From: Ceriagrion tenellum
Lineage: Eukaryota > Arthropoda > Insecta > Odonata > Coenagrionidae
NCBI GenBank assembly: GCA_963169105.1
Contig: OY720633.1
Location: 36,658,795-36,722,794, forward strand
Direction of reading: 5' to 3'
DNA: 64,000 nt
Part shown: one piece after another, positions 1-11,448 of the stretch
Position numbering within the stretch: the stretch's first letter is position 1
Layout: every line of letters starts with the position of its first letter
Notes under the pieces: model-generated
What the model was told of the DNA's origin: nothing
Seen by the model: only the letters and a program-made list of their open reading frames with translations
The model's database searches: none
Translations under genes and position numbers: made by a program

Positions 1-3000
1 GGTATGGTTAATTTTTTTTAGGTCTCTATATCCAACGCCTCTTTTTTTTCAAGCGATAGAAATGATTTCGTCCTTTTTTGTCCATTGTCATGGAATTAGC
101 CCAATTAATATCCCATATTCTTTCTCTGTAGTTTATTTAGGATCTTCACTTTAGCATACTTAAGGAAATTTGTGGGAATCTCATCCAATTCTTCCTATTT
201 TTTTCCCTCAAATACATTACTGCAGCAGTCAATTCTGGACTCTTATCTTGGCGATCTCTGTGCATCTTCGTCCACATTCGTCATATTTCAATGCCTGAGT
301 AAATGTTCTCCAGCTTCTAATCCCTTCTTTTTACTCTTTCTTTATTTTAATTCCAATAAATATATCTAGATGGCACATTATTTGGTCGTACGTTCTTTAA
401 AGTGATTAATTTAAACCTCTTTTGGCAGCTTTATCTCTTTTCTTGGAGCCTCGTACCTCTTTAAAAAAATCCCTCTGGACAAGGCGGACGTGTGTAATAA
501 GTTTTGAATGTAAATGAAGTGTAAAAAATTCGTACCTATATACATCTGTGGCGTTACCATTGAGGTAAAAATCTATTAAGTTTCATAGATAATGAAGGAG
601 TTAAATGTAATGAGAATGCAAGAAATCCTGAAGAGTATGATATCTTGCGTGAATGTGTACGAAATCATTTTCAAGAAATGTTGCAAAAAGTGGGAGACGT
701 TGAAGAGTAAACTTGAAAAATGATGCATGAAGAGTGTGCGAGAGAGTTGTGGAGAAAGGGAGGGAGAGGAGCAGGGCAAGGGGAACGAATTAAATGCTAA
801 GTGACGGAGCGGAGAGAGAAGGAAGAAAGGGGAATAAGGTGAAAGTTGGCGCTGGTTCAGGGCCGTGTGAGGGAGGGAGTTGTGAAGGCCCTGGAATAGG
901 GGGCATGAACTAAGGGACCACTCATCCGAGGAGGGAATTATGTCAAGGAATGGGGCAAAGGGTTAAGGTTACCCTGGGTTGGCAGCGATGTGAAAAAGGG
1001 GAGGTGGTAAGTTGGGTCGGTAGAAAGTTGAAATGCGCCTAGCTATTGGGAGGGGTATGGTTAGGCAAAGAAAACGAGGACGGAGAACATCGGGACCAAG
1101 TTAGTGTTTCTACCGGTACGCTCGTTCAATAGCGGAGCAAGCGAAATTTATGAAGCTCTACCATTTTCTTAAATGAGAATGGATCTAATTGGAAGAGGGT
1201 TGCATCGTCTGACTCAACGTAGCGTACGCCGAAGGGTGACAAATAATGCAAACACAAACTCTCCCGATTATATTTGCCAGTATTAACTGGGGTGAGTCTT
1301 ACTAAGACGGAAAATAATTCTGGTGCGTGCTTTCAGTTTGAATTTGTAATTGATATAAAAGAAGCCAATTGATATTTACCTATATTCCTCTTAGTTGTCA
1401 CCCACCCTGCGGTGAAACTGGTAGAAGTGATTCTAATGTAGCTGATAAATATCGGAATAATGATTTTCACGCATTTGTTATTTGCCATTCGTTCAAATTT
1501 ATTTGATTTATTATCGGAAGGAAAAGCATCACAAGACGTGGGAAGTCCCTCCAATATTAGAGAACGAAAACAAGCAAGACACAGGAAGTCACCAGCTTAT
1601 ATTATTGGCATTGTTTTCATGTAAGGTTTCTTTAATTTGTATACACCTTTGCGGCCTCCGGAAAAATATGCAATTAAAAATCCACCTTTTGTTTCTTCTC
1701 CAGGATATCCTGAATATAGTCTGAACGAAATTTCCGTTTAGGCATTACTTTTCTTTTTCAAGCAAGTGTATTACGAGTTTCCTCTTAAGAAACTGAATAT
1801 ATGTGGTCTTATCGACAGCATAGTTTTGCTCTATAATTTACTCGAACCAGTTTTAGTATTCAAAGCCATAATTTTGCGCATGGTGAGGGTGACACCCAGC
1901 ATATCATAAGGAAAATTGGTTTGTGTTCCATTATTCCTTATTATAAAAAATATACTAGCCTTAGAGCTCTTCCACTTCTTTCTGCATGTCTTAGGCTTGT
2001 TCCGACCTTCTTTGGTTCTGGTCTTTCCATTTCTTGCCTGGACGTCCCTGAGATCTTCTACATCCCTCTTAATATTTCCAGTTTTGTTTTGATATTTTTT
2101 CTTCATTCATTCTTTCTATGTTCTCTCCATCTATTTCTGTAGCTTAGTGTCCTTTAGTTGATACTTTTCGCGCTACGTTCTTGCCATTTATTTGTAAATT
2201 GTTTTCAATCTGTTCGTGCATAGCCGCCTGTTCTGCAGATTTTCATGTTAGATGTTTATAATCTTTGGGCATTTGCTCTTGTACACATCTTGATACCGTA
2301 TGTGATACTGGGAACAGCCACTGTTTTATAAAATTTCATTATGCTGCCTTTCTTTACTCTATTTCTGGCCCTAAGCTTGACACCAAACTTAGATTTTATC
2401 AGACGATGATGTCATCTATTGAGAATTGCCACAAAAAATCGGCTCTCTCATCAGATCTTAACAACATTGACACGTGATGTTTTGAGTGATTGCTCTAGTT
2501 TATTTTAGGAAATGGAAAGAAGTATGTATAAATGCCGCTAAAGTTATCACACCTTTTCGGTGTCTTTCAAGTGGGGGAAATAGAAAGCAAAGATTAACGT
2601 AAATGATTGGGATTAGCTCCCGGGCTTGTATGGGTGACAAAGTATGAGCGCCACATCAAAAAGATTAAGATTCACCAAGCGACTAGTCGGAGAGTCCTTC
2701 AATGTAATTTTCTGGACACGGAATTTTATCATTCTTATGGAGATTGTGGAAGAATTGACTTTGCTGGATGGGTCGTTTTATTACCATATTCCCTGATAGT
2801 ATATCCTTTGTCCTTTTTTCCCCACGTATTTTTCTCAGAAATATGGAGCTACCAACGTATCAGCCTTTACGATTTGTTTTAAATGTTTACAACCTTATAT
2901 AACTGTATAAAGTCGAGATATCTGCCCTGGGAGTAACATATTTAATATTTTGGTCTGAAATTCTCGCAAATTACGTGTAAATATTCGAAGAGAAATATTC

Positions 3001-4800
3001 AAGGACAATGAATTGCGTCATAGATCCACGAAGAAGAAGTAAACTTATACTTAGTTAAGTTTGGTAGAGTATCTCTTTTTCCTAAACACACTCACATTCT
3101 CGTCTCAATTCTTCGGGAAGATCTTAACTTATATGTTCAAAAAGAAAAAAAATTACATGTGCTACTGATGTTCAACGGATCATATGCTGTCTAATTACTT
3201 CGTCAATACCCTGTCTTTTTTATTTTCCTACATTTTCCGTTCAAGTGGTCTAGAGTTATCACGAATTCAACCAAATAATGCTAGAATTTTGTATCCTTAC
3301 TAAGACTATAATCCTCTGAAATTCAGAGTATGCTGAGTTTTATTGTTTCCCAGGTCTCCATAGACCAAGCAATAGATACTTGGCTATTTATAATGATTGC
3401 TCAAATTTCCATGGTTCATGAAGCAGCTTCACATTGATAAATGTCGAATTTTAGTGCTCATTTCTTAACATTCTTCTCATATGCACAGCGTTAAAAAGTC
3501 TGAAGATTTATATAATGTAGCGAAAAGATTAAAAAATAAATGTTGCATAATGGATGAGATGATAAGTGGAAATGCATTAGTGGTTTTGATAAAGTATTTT
3601 ACTTAATTTTGAAGTTTGCCACATTTTCATACATTCTTGAATCTGACAATTTACTGTCCTCGAAGGGAAATGGGATGGAAAAATAGTGTTTTTTAACGCA
3701 TTCTTGTTAATATCTGGAAGTTCTGTGATATTTTTCTCATCTTATACCGCTGAGGTTATTGACTTAGAATATTTTGATGAACTAAGGTTTCTTTATATTG
3801 CTTTTCTATTTTTTTAGTGGAGATTGATAAAAAAGATGGAAATAGGAAAAGGGGGGCGCAGTCGTTGCGTACATTTGAAGGAGAGCCGGAGAAAATGCTG
3901 TATGCATTGGAGGAGAGGAAACTATACAACAGCCACCAGCCTAATTGACGATTCCATCTGGGATTAAGACCATAATCGGCTTCGTGGTAAGTTTTAACTT
4001 TCAACGTTTAACTCAGTATGTTACAGGGTTAGCTTTCTACCGAATGATTCTGCTGGGAATAATGCCATCCGAGGATAAAACGTTGAGTGGATCTCAGTTC
4101 TGATGGGTCGCCTGGAACTTTCGAAGACATGGTGTGAATTGGTTGTGAATTCAACTGTAAGTGTTTTGGAGGGTAAATTGATATGAAAGTCTTTTGTTCC
4201 AACCCTGGCAAGTTAGTTGAACCACTTATTAAATAGAGAGAGGTTTAGGATTTAGAAACTGTTTTTAAATGCTTATAAAAAGGATTTGATTCATATGATC
4301 TAAAACCTCAGGAATATTACCATTTTAATGTAACATGCCATCCACATACATATCTCATAACTCACATAACTCGTACCATTCTTCATGAGCTTCGTAAATC
4401 TTGGCATCACTTTACTTTTCCAATTTGGCCATACTATAAAAGAAATCCTCATCGCTGTGTGTCCAAAGTTAAATAAATATAATACGTTCCAATTGAGCGA
4501 TTTAACTCATATTCTGCTAAAAAAAGGGATTCGAAAATTGTAAATGTTGTGGGGGTTTACTAAACTTTGTAATGACCATGACCATATGTTCCCTTCCCAT
4601 TCACTTCTTCTTTATGTCACTCTACCATACCCCTACGCCTCTCAACCTAAATTCCTTTAATTCATGTCTTTTACCCCTAATGATAGTCTATTTCATCACC
4701 CCCCCCATTGTTTTGATTTTTACTTCTCTGACGCAAACACCCTTCTCCCCAAGGCCAACCCACCCTCCCCCTTCACACACAGCTTTGTCCATGTAAGCCA
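1..4800. other. Unannotated AT-rich region
   Basis: No gene is recognised here. Open frames are short and AT-driven, without domain-like sequence. A G+A-rich block with few pyrimidines lies at about 700-1110. A minus-strand stretch near 1955-2080 reads vaguely like the basic C-terminal tail of an RTE-type LINE, but not well enough to call. Confidence 0.5.
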
Positions 4801-4809
4801 CCCAACAGC

Positions 4810-4866
4810 TTGTGCCTGATGATGGCATGATATGCTGAAATAGGTCGTGTTGCTTCAAATAAAATC
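4810..4866 (+). repeat. Retroelement 3'-tail-like motif
   Basis: The sequence holds CCTGATGATGGCATGATATG followed closely by a GAAATAGGTCGTG-like stretch and then AATAAA. Tails of the type 'GATGATGGC ... GAAAC-GGTCGTG ... AATAAA' recur at the 3' ends of several insect retroelements. Penelope-like elements are my best guess from general knowledge. A pyrimidine-rich open frame (4572-4796) lies directly upstream and could be decayed 3' UTR. Similar motifs occur at about 7395-7445 (minus), 33,785-33,845 (plus) and 58,955/59,400 (minus). The family assignment is inference. Confidence 0.3.
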
Positions 4867-4869
4867 ATA

Positions 4870-7390
4870 ACCAGGTATTTTTTCATTCATCATGAAAGAG
4901 TTGCGCCTAGTAACGCCGGAAACGATATTTTGGGCGATTGCGATAAAGCAAAATAGCTTGTACCTTTTCTAAAAGTAGATTTGAATTATCTGACGATGAT
5001 GAAAAATATCTAAATGTTAAAATAATGAGTACCGTAAGAATTAAATTATCATTGTGGCTGAAATAATCCAGTTAGTGTTAGATGTTTATCTGTCAATTTT
5101 AAATAAATTTATAGTAAATATTAATTCTGTGTTCCCAGGAGTTCAGTGCACAAAAGGTTGCAAAATGAACGAAAAAGTTCCATGGACGAAACAAAAAAAT
5201 ATTTATGACATATATTATGTGAATTCTGCCCTAAAATTTACCCATTAAGACGAACTTAAGAAAAAGCTTACCAAATCTTTGATCTTGAAATGGCCTATGA
5301 CGACGACCTTGATCTGTGTAATTTTATTACTTTGAGGAAATTAAGTAGTACAGCCCTAGCGTTGGTCATACCAGCGCGAGCTCAATTTATTTTCTTTAGT
5401 GTGCACTTAAATTCTTTAAACGCCGTCTTTTGATCATCTTAAACTCTATTATACTAATCTCTTTTGCGAAAACACCAAGTAAATGAATCTCCTACTTATA
5501 TATGCTATCCCGGGTACTTATGTGACAAATTCGTACCCATGTGTCTAAGTTTTGAGTTTAAATCTCTAGTATCATGCCATAATATTTGTTGAATCACCAA
5601 TGATGCAAATCTTCTTCAGCTAGACGTAAATTTGTGAGAATGACCAGATTTGAGACGAGTCAAAATCTGGGGAAAACGACCCGACCTTCGAAGCGTTTAA
5701 GCTTCTGAATTTCAGTGAACGCAGAGTATAAAAAAGGCGAAGCGTCCGCAATGAAGATAGGGACGGAAATATATGAAGGAGGATGGAAAAAGGAGAGCAA
5801 GGTTGGAAATAATGGCCCAAGTGGTGGCACAGGAAGGAGCGGAATGTGAGGGAAGAGGAGGAAAGCGAGAAGCGGAAAGTGGGGGGGAAGCGCCAGGGAG
5901 GAATCACCGAAGCGGGCTTAGAGTTATGGATATCGGTTTGGAAATGAAGGGAGGCTGGCTCCGGAGGAAGAGTGCCGTCCCCTGAGTGGAGTCAAAAATC
6001 GGGGAAGTGGACCCGGAAAAGGGAAACCTATGCGCATAGAACGGAGGGGGTCGGGTTGGAGTCTGAGAATATTTGTTGTCCTGGGACACGCCTCTTTGAA
6101 ACAACAGATCACGTTTATTGTAGTAAACTATATGGCACTTAATAATCAGTAATAGATTAACGTCTTATAGATACTCTTGTACATGTTAATGCAGGAATAA
6201 TAAAAGTTAAAGGCTGTATACCCATACAAATCAGACGCATGACTACACATAAAGTAATCGACCGGTTGTAAAAAATATATATCAAGTGGAGAGCTTTGCT
6301 CAAAGATATTCTGAGTCATAAACGAAACTTATACAATTATTTCAAAAAGAGACATTCTTTTAGCACTGGCTATATACAGTATGATACTTTGAAAGCACAC
6401 TAAATTTAATGTGATTCACAACTTCAGAAGTAATTGCTTTTGTTTTGGTATGAAGTCACAAACTTTCTGATGCTTAGTTGAATGTAGACTCTTTCCATAA
6501 AATATTTCGACATGAAGTAAATTTAAATCGACCTCAATCTGTCAATAGCTGGATGTGTACAATGATGAGTGATTACATACTCTAGTGTCTTGAAGAATAA
6601 CTATCGTTGCACACATGCAGAAATTACACTTGCTTGAACACAAAAAAATATAAAGAACGGAGAGGAAGTGAGAGATGGGGATAAAGTGGGAGTGGAGTGG
6701 GCGTATGGGGTGGATTTGGGTGGGTGAAGAGTTAAAAGACCCACGCCAAGGGATTGGTTGAAGGGAAGAGGGATGACCGAGAGGACAAAGGAGAGAAGAG
6801 AGGAGAAGAAAGGGGGAAAGAACGGCAGTCGAGCACGAGAGGGGAAAGGAGGAAAGATCGGAGGGACGGAGAAGGGACTAAGCAGAGGCACTCTGGTAAA
6901 AAGAAACATCAACTTCGGGAGAGTAAACTCTAGGAATCTCCCTCTCCCGGGGGAACTGTTGAATTATTTACCAGAAGAAAGGCCGTATAATGTCCACAAT
7001 ATTGGGCGTGGGTGGTAATATCCTTCCGGAAGATGGTCGGCTCGGTCATGAAACCATGATGACATCGATTTATTGTATACTCGCCGAGTTTATTTTTACC
7101 TCTCTGACTGAATTTTGCCGCAATTTCAAACTCTCGGGGTGCATCAAATGGAAATAATTTTCTTTTGTTGACAAAACTGAAAATGATGCCTAAATAATTA
7201 ATGACCTCATACTTTTGATCATGCAATTACCAGTCCCGTATTCCTTCTATTTAATTTCAGGATACTTTGAAATGGAGATTCTTTAAAATGCGTAAAATGT
7301 AAACAAAGAGTAAAACATTCAGCTAAAAATTTAAGAGATAAGACATGATTAAATATAAAGACTCAATACATATTACCACCACTGTATTAA
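4870..7390. other. Unannotated region with purine-rich blocks
   Basis: No gene is recognised. Two strongly G+A-biased blocks lie at about 5750-6060 and 6640-6900. They generate long open frames on both strands because stop codons are depleted, not because they code. Confidence 0.45.
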
Positions 7391-7394
7391 TAAA

Positions 7395-7450
7395 AAATAA
7401 CCGACCAAGTATCAACAACTTGTGCCATCATCAAGGAAATGCTACTTGTA
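7395..7450 (-). repeat. Retroelement 3'-tail-like motif
   Basis: On the minus strand this reads CCTTGATGATGGCACAAG, then GTTGATACTTGGTCGG, then a T/A-rich run. This is the same layout as the tail motifs at 4810 and 33,785. Only the motif is visible and no coding sequence is attached. Confidence 0.25.
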
Positions 7451-7454
7451 GTAG

Positions 7455-9425
7455 GACTCAAGCTCGATTATTATTAAGCATAGTTTAACTAGGGTGTTGT
7501 AACAACAGTTTGTTAGCAAAAATTTTAACTTGTGACACCAGAGGCGATTTTTCCATTTAATTTACAAGAGGGATTGAATATTTAATCTCATCGAAATTGT
7601 TGTAATTTTTTCTTGATGTACTTATTCTCTGAATGTATTTTACATATATACGCACATATCTGTCCTTTCAATGATTTCGTCAGCAATTTTGTTTATTTAT
7701 ATGCATTAATACCTGTAGAAATAGGTTTAAAATAGGTTCAGGGTAAATATTTACATAAAACGCGATCGAGCGTCTGGCAGAGAAATGGAGGCATTGATCC
7801 CAACCGAACATTCTGGATTATTGACAAAGTCAAGACTTGGCTGCGTTTGCCTTCGCCTCGGGTATAAGAAACATAAAAGAGGTTTGAGATCCATTTGTTA
7901 CAAAGATGATTGATTGTCATCAATTAGAAAAGCATATGTCTTAACGGTAGGAACAATAAACGATTTATGGGGGAGATACAGAAGAAAATAGAAAAGAAAT
8001 CGCGAAGATACCGCACGAGAGGGTCGTAAAGATAAGATAAATGATCCTGAGTACACCGGAAAATCTCTGCCAAGATAAGAAGAATAAAATGTGAAGAAAA
8101 CGAAAATCCGATGCAGAGAAAATAATACTTGGATTTTGATGTTTTTGAAATATGATGTTCGAAAAATAAGTTTGGTGTGTTCCCTGAAGTAATAATATTT
8201 ATCGAATGCATTAAAGAAGAATCTTTCTTCCATATCATGAGTAACGTTATTGACAGCCAGGAAGTTACATGTATAGCGTAAGCCAACATATGTAATGCGA
8301 TAGACCTCCTTAATCAGCATGTATATTGTTAACACCTACCATGAATGTAAACACATAATTCACAATGAAGGATGCGGTTTTCAGTCACCGGCTTTCGTGC
8401 TATCGAGAGTTTCACTGGCGTGGCAGCTGATGTCTTTAGGTCTGAATCACGAGAGAGAGAGAACCAGAAAATCCTGTTGCTGCAGCAACTCTCCGTAGAA
8501 ACCTTCATTAAGGTGTAATACTTATTTTTGCCATGTATATGTTTCAGCCATTACCTGGTTCCAAGGTAAAAAATATTAGCGGAATGAACCCGGCTCTTTT
8601 GGAATGACAATGGAAATGCCTATAGCAATTCCAATGAGACTGATTAAAAAAATTGAAAAATGTTCGGAAAAACCTCCTGCGCAGTCTGCCACATTAATTT
8701 AATACTGATTTTAGACTAATTACACCGAATTACACCGTAATTACACCGTAATCCTTTAACTATTTGAGGATATTGGCGCGTGATCATGTTCATTACTATC
8801 ACATAAGGCGCTACCAACGTGATGTCTTTCTAGTATGATCGCCACCATACTTGTTGCAATCTAGATTGCTGAGTAGATTTCATTGTATTGTGGTGCCTGC
8901 CTTTTGAAAGTCCAAGTTGCCATTAATCCTGTCACATTCACTTTTACGCACGAAATCTGGATTTAAATTCACACTCCCTGCGCTTGCCAAGGCTGCTCGC
9001 TGGTACAAATGCAATCATCATGCGAAAGTTATGAGAAACACTTCGATCATGCTAGGTCCAAGAAGCCCAAGCTAGCATAAAGGGTTAAAAAAGGAAAAGA
9101 AACCGGAAACACAAAGACGTTATGATGGAAACTGCCCACTGTGTCCTCAAAGCTCAAGTGCCTGCTCCTGTTTTTGTTAGAGCCAGGGGTTCCACCTCAT
9201 CATTTCCGCAAGAGTGATATATGCGAAAAAAGCGATTCTCTGTCAGGAACACAATGTGGAACGTAATGGATGGAGGCTCGAAAAATCGGTGAAGATAGAC
9301 AGAAGAGAGAATGTTAGGAAGGAGAATGATTCGATAGAACGCCATAATGGAAGGTGATAAATCGCACGACAGAGAGCATTGTGATGAAAGCAAAAATGAC
9401 CAAAGGGGAAGGATACAGCGGCGGA
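7455..9425. other. Unannotated region
   Basis: No gene is recognised. Small features only: three copies of AATTACACCG at 8718-8750 and a GA dinucleotide run at 8451-8462. The 145-codon minus-strand open frame at 7898-8335 is F/Y/S-rich, lacks motifs, overlaps another open frame on the same strand and looks fortuitous. Confidence 0.45.
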
Positions 9426-9428
9426 GTC

Positions 9429-9503
9429 ACACAAATTCACTCAGGATCCGGATATACCTTCGACCTTAAATAGAATGAATGATTAATCTACGGATCATTG
9501 ATC
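9429..9503 (+). repeat. 75-bp dispersed direct repeat, copy 1
   Basis: This copy matches 10,195-10,269 at all but roughly nine positions. Both contain CTCAGGATCCGGATATA and GATTAATCTACGGATCATTG. The second copy starts immediately inside the left arm of a 49-bp inverted repeat, so both are probably pieces of one repeat family. The family is not identified. Confidence 0.7.
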
Positions 9504-10145
9504 GATTCAATGATAGCACTTTGAATTTCATATAGTACTTGTATCTTTCATACTATGAATTATTGATGGAATTTAATGCAAAAATTCGTCCTTAGCTTTT
9601 TCCATTAGATAAGTATACTGTATTCTCGGGGAATTTGAAAATTAGCATTTTTAGACAGGCTTTAACATACAATGGTAACAGAATATGCTCGATATTGACT
9701 CTAAAAATGTATTGTTTTATTTGAGAAAGACATTCTCATTGTCAGAGGTCAACAATGCCTTAAGGGACAAGTAGTTTCAAAGCGTGAATATGAGTTGAGT
9801 ATTTTTAGGGTTGCAGCAAATGTAATTGGTCTCATACTAATTGCAATTTAGGGAAAATATAAGTGACAAGATTCCTTGAAGTAAGGGCTAAGGATTTTCC
9901 GGCGTGCGCTATTGGTGAGACTAAGACTATTTGGGTTCTCCTACGGGGAGTTTGGGAAGGTGGAGAAACCGAACACTATTTACTCTCCAGATGCCTTGGT
10001 GACGTATGGCTTCCTCTATTAATTAATTTACTAACCTCGAGATCTCGTCTTAAAGGAACTCGTTCTAGCTAAACATAAGGGTTTGAAACCTTGTGAATGG
10101 TTTTAAATTGTTGATAAAAGGTGGTAGGCTTTCCAGGCGAATAAT

Positions 10146-10194
10146 ATGAGTAAAATCTTCTCGGGTTTGGCACCGGGTAAGGCTATTAAAGGCC
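10146..10194 (+). repeat. 49-bp perfect inverted repeat, left arm
   Basis: This is the exact reverse complement of 10,490-10,538, including ATGAGTAAAATCTTCTCGGG at the outer end and CTATTAAAGGCC at the inner end. The arms enclose 295 bp. The flank just outside the left arm carries GGCTTTCCAGGCGAAT, similar to a CGCCGGGAAAGCC box near 63,040 in reverse orientation. A MITE or two head-to-head repeat copies would both fit. Confidence 0.75.
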
Positions 10195-10269
10195 ATACAA
10201 ATTCTCTCAGGATCCGGATATATCTTTGAGCATAAATAGATTGAATGATTAATCTACGGATCATTGATC
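10195..10269 (+). repeat. 75-bp dispersed direct repeat, copy 2
   Basis: This is the second copy of the repeat at 9429-9503. It adjoins the inner end of the left 49-bp arm. Its last part, CTACGGATCATTGAT, is followed by a further CTACGGATCA, a small internal duplication. Confidence 0.7.
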
Positions 10270-10489
10270 TACGGATCAAAGCTTCTCGTCACGAAAGCGA
10301 CGACGCCTGGCGCGACGTCCCGGTGACACCCATTTGCTCGCGCCGCGGCAGGAAAGAGCGCTCTCCTAGTCCGGGGAAGCCTCGCCATCCAAAAGAGAAT
10401 CTCCCCATTTCGACTCACCCTCGCCGTGCATCACTTGAGGCACGAGCGTAGTTTGATTGTTCCTACCAATAGGATAGGTCAATAGGATA

Positions 10490-10538
10490 GGCCTTTAATA
10501 GCCTTACCCGGTGCCAAACCCGAGAAGATTTTACTCAT
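10490..10538 (-). repeat. 49-bp perfect inverted repeat, right arm
   Basis: This is the reverse complement of 10,146-10,194 with no mismatch. Just outside its inner end, at about 10,467-10,490, CAATAGGATAGG is present twice in tandem. Perfect identity over 49 bp in otherwise decayed DNA points to a recent insertion, gene conversion or hairpin-mediated maintenance. Confidence 0.75.
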
Positions 10539-10539
10539 T

Positions 10540-11186
10540 TTAAATTTGTATTCACATAGCTTCCAATTATTTCTAAATATGTAGAGTCCACATTTTTTTT
10601 CTTTTGGTAGTATGTCACAGATTGATTGGAACGCTTCAATCTTTTCCATACCAAGGAGCACTCATACGGAAATGGAAATTGTGCGGATCAAGCTCAGCCT
10701 TATGCCCTCCGGATGTCGAGTTGAATGGATAAGGGTCATAGACGGGTAGAGGGAATAAGATACCGCGCGTGGTGTAGGGTTTGGGAAAAGTCCCTGGCAC
10801 CTGTGAGAAAGGATGTTCCTCATTTCGCCGCTTCAGGCAACCATGAATTTCGATGGAAGATCGAGTATCGCATCATTTCCGTGCTTCAGAAGAGATTGTC
10901 AAACTCTCAGCGGTCGACCAGATGCTTTTAGTAATGGCAAAAACAGCGGATATACGCACGTGCCGCTTTTTCCATAATCTTTCTTGATGCTCTTAGGATA
11001 CTTCATGTTATTTCATCAATTTCTATCATAGGGGTAGCCATAGGCGAAAAGAGTGATACAACCAGAATTGTGAATTTAACTATGATCTGAATATGAAAAC
11101 ATAGTCTCCTTCGCTTTTACTGCGTGCACTTCAGGGTTGCTATTTTAATCGGACCCAGGGTCAAGGAACCCTAAACTCATATCAAC
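10540..11186. other. Unannotated region
   Basis: No gene or repeat is recognised. The rightmost bases, up to the 13-bp direct repeat at 11,187, are interpreted as DNA just beyond the 3' terminus of the CR1-like fragment that continues at 16,540. Confidence 0.4.
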
Positions 11187-11199
11187 ATCTACATACTAC
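11187..11199 (+). repeat. Target site duplication of LINE A, left copy
   Basis: ATCTACATACTAC is present here and again at 16,540-16,552 in the same orientation, directly bordering both ends of the 5.34-kb LINE A insertion. Read on the minus strand it is the last part of a CR1-like 3' terminus, GTAGTATGTAGAT. The uninterrupted site therefore looks like a CR1-like 3' end. Confidence 0.75.
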
Positions 11200-11448
11200 A
11201 AATTTTAAGCTATCCGGGACTAGCCACGGAGTTTCACTTTTACGGAGTCACCCGCAATGCACAAATGTGCGAATTTCCACAGAGAATAAAATCCACAGGG
11301 AAAGAGGACGCCTCGGTAGCTTTCGTAGTCGGACGTGTTTCTACCGAGCTCTTGTTTAACGGGAACGCGAAAGCTCGACCGGCGAGCGAGACCTCGTTCG
11401 CCGGCACTCCTTCGGCTTCGGCCCCCGCTCAGGCGCCCAGTCCCAACC

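Noticed and set aside
1955..2080. Possible RTE-type C-terminal tail on the minus strand
   Set aside because: One frame has GRPGKKWKDQ, reminiscent of the GRPR-KRW block, but the flanking family blocks are absent in all frames.
7898..8335. 145-codon minus-strand open frame
   Set aside because: F/Y/S-rich, no motifs, overlapped by a second open frame on the same strand; typical of AT-rich DNA by chance.
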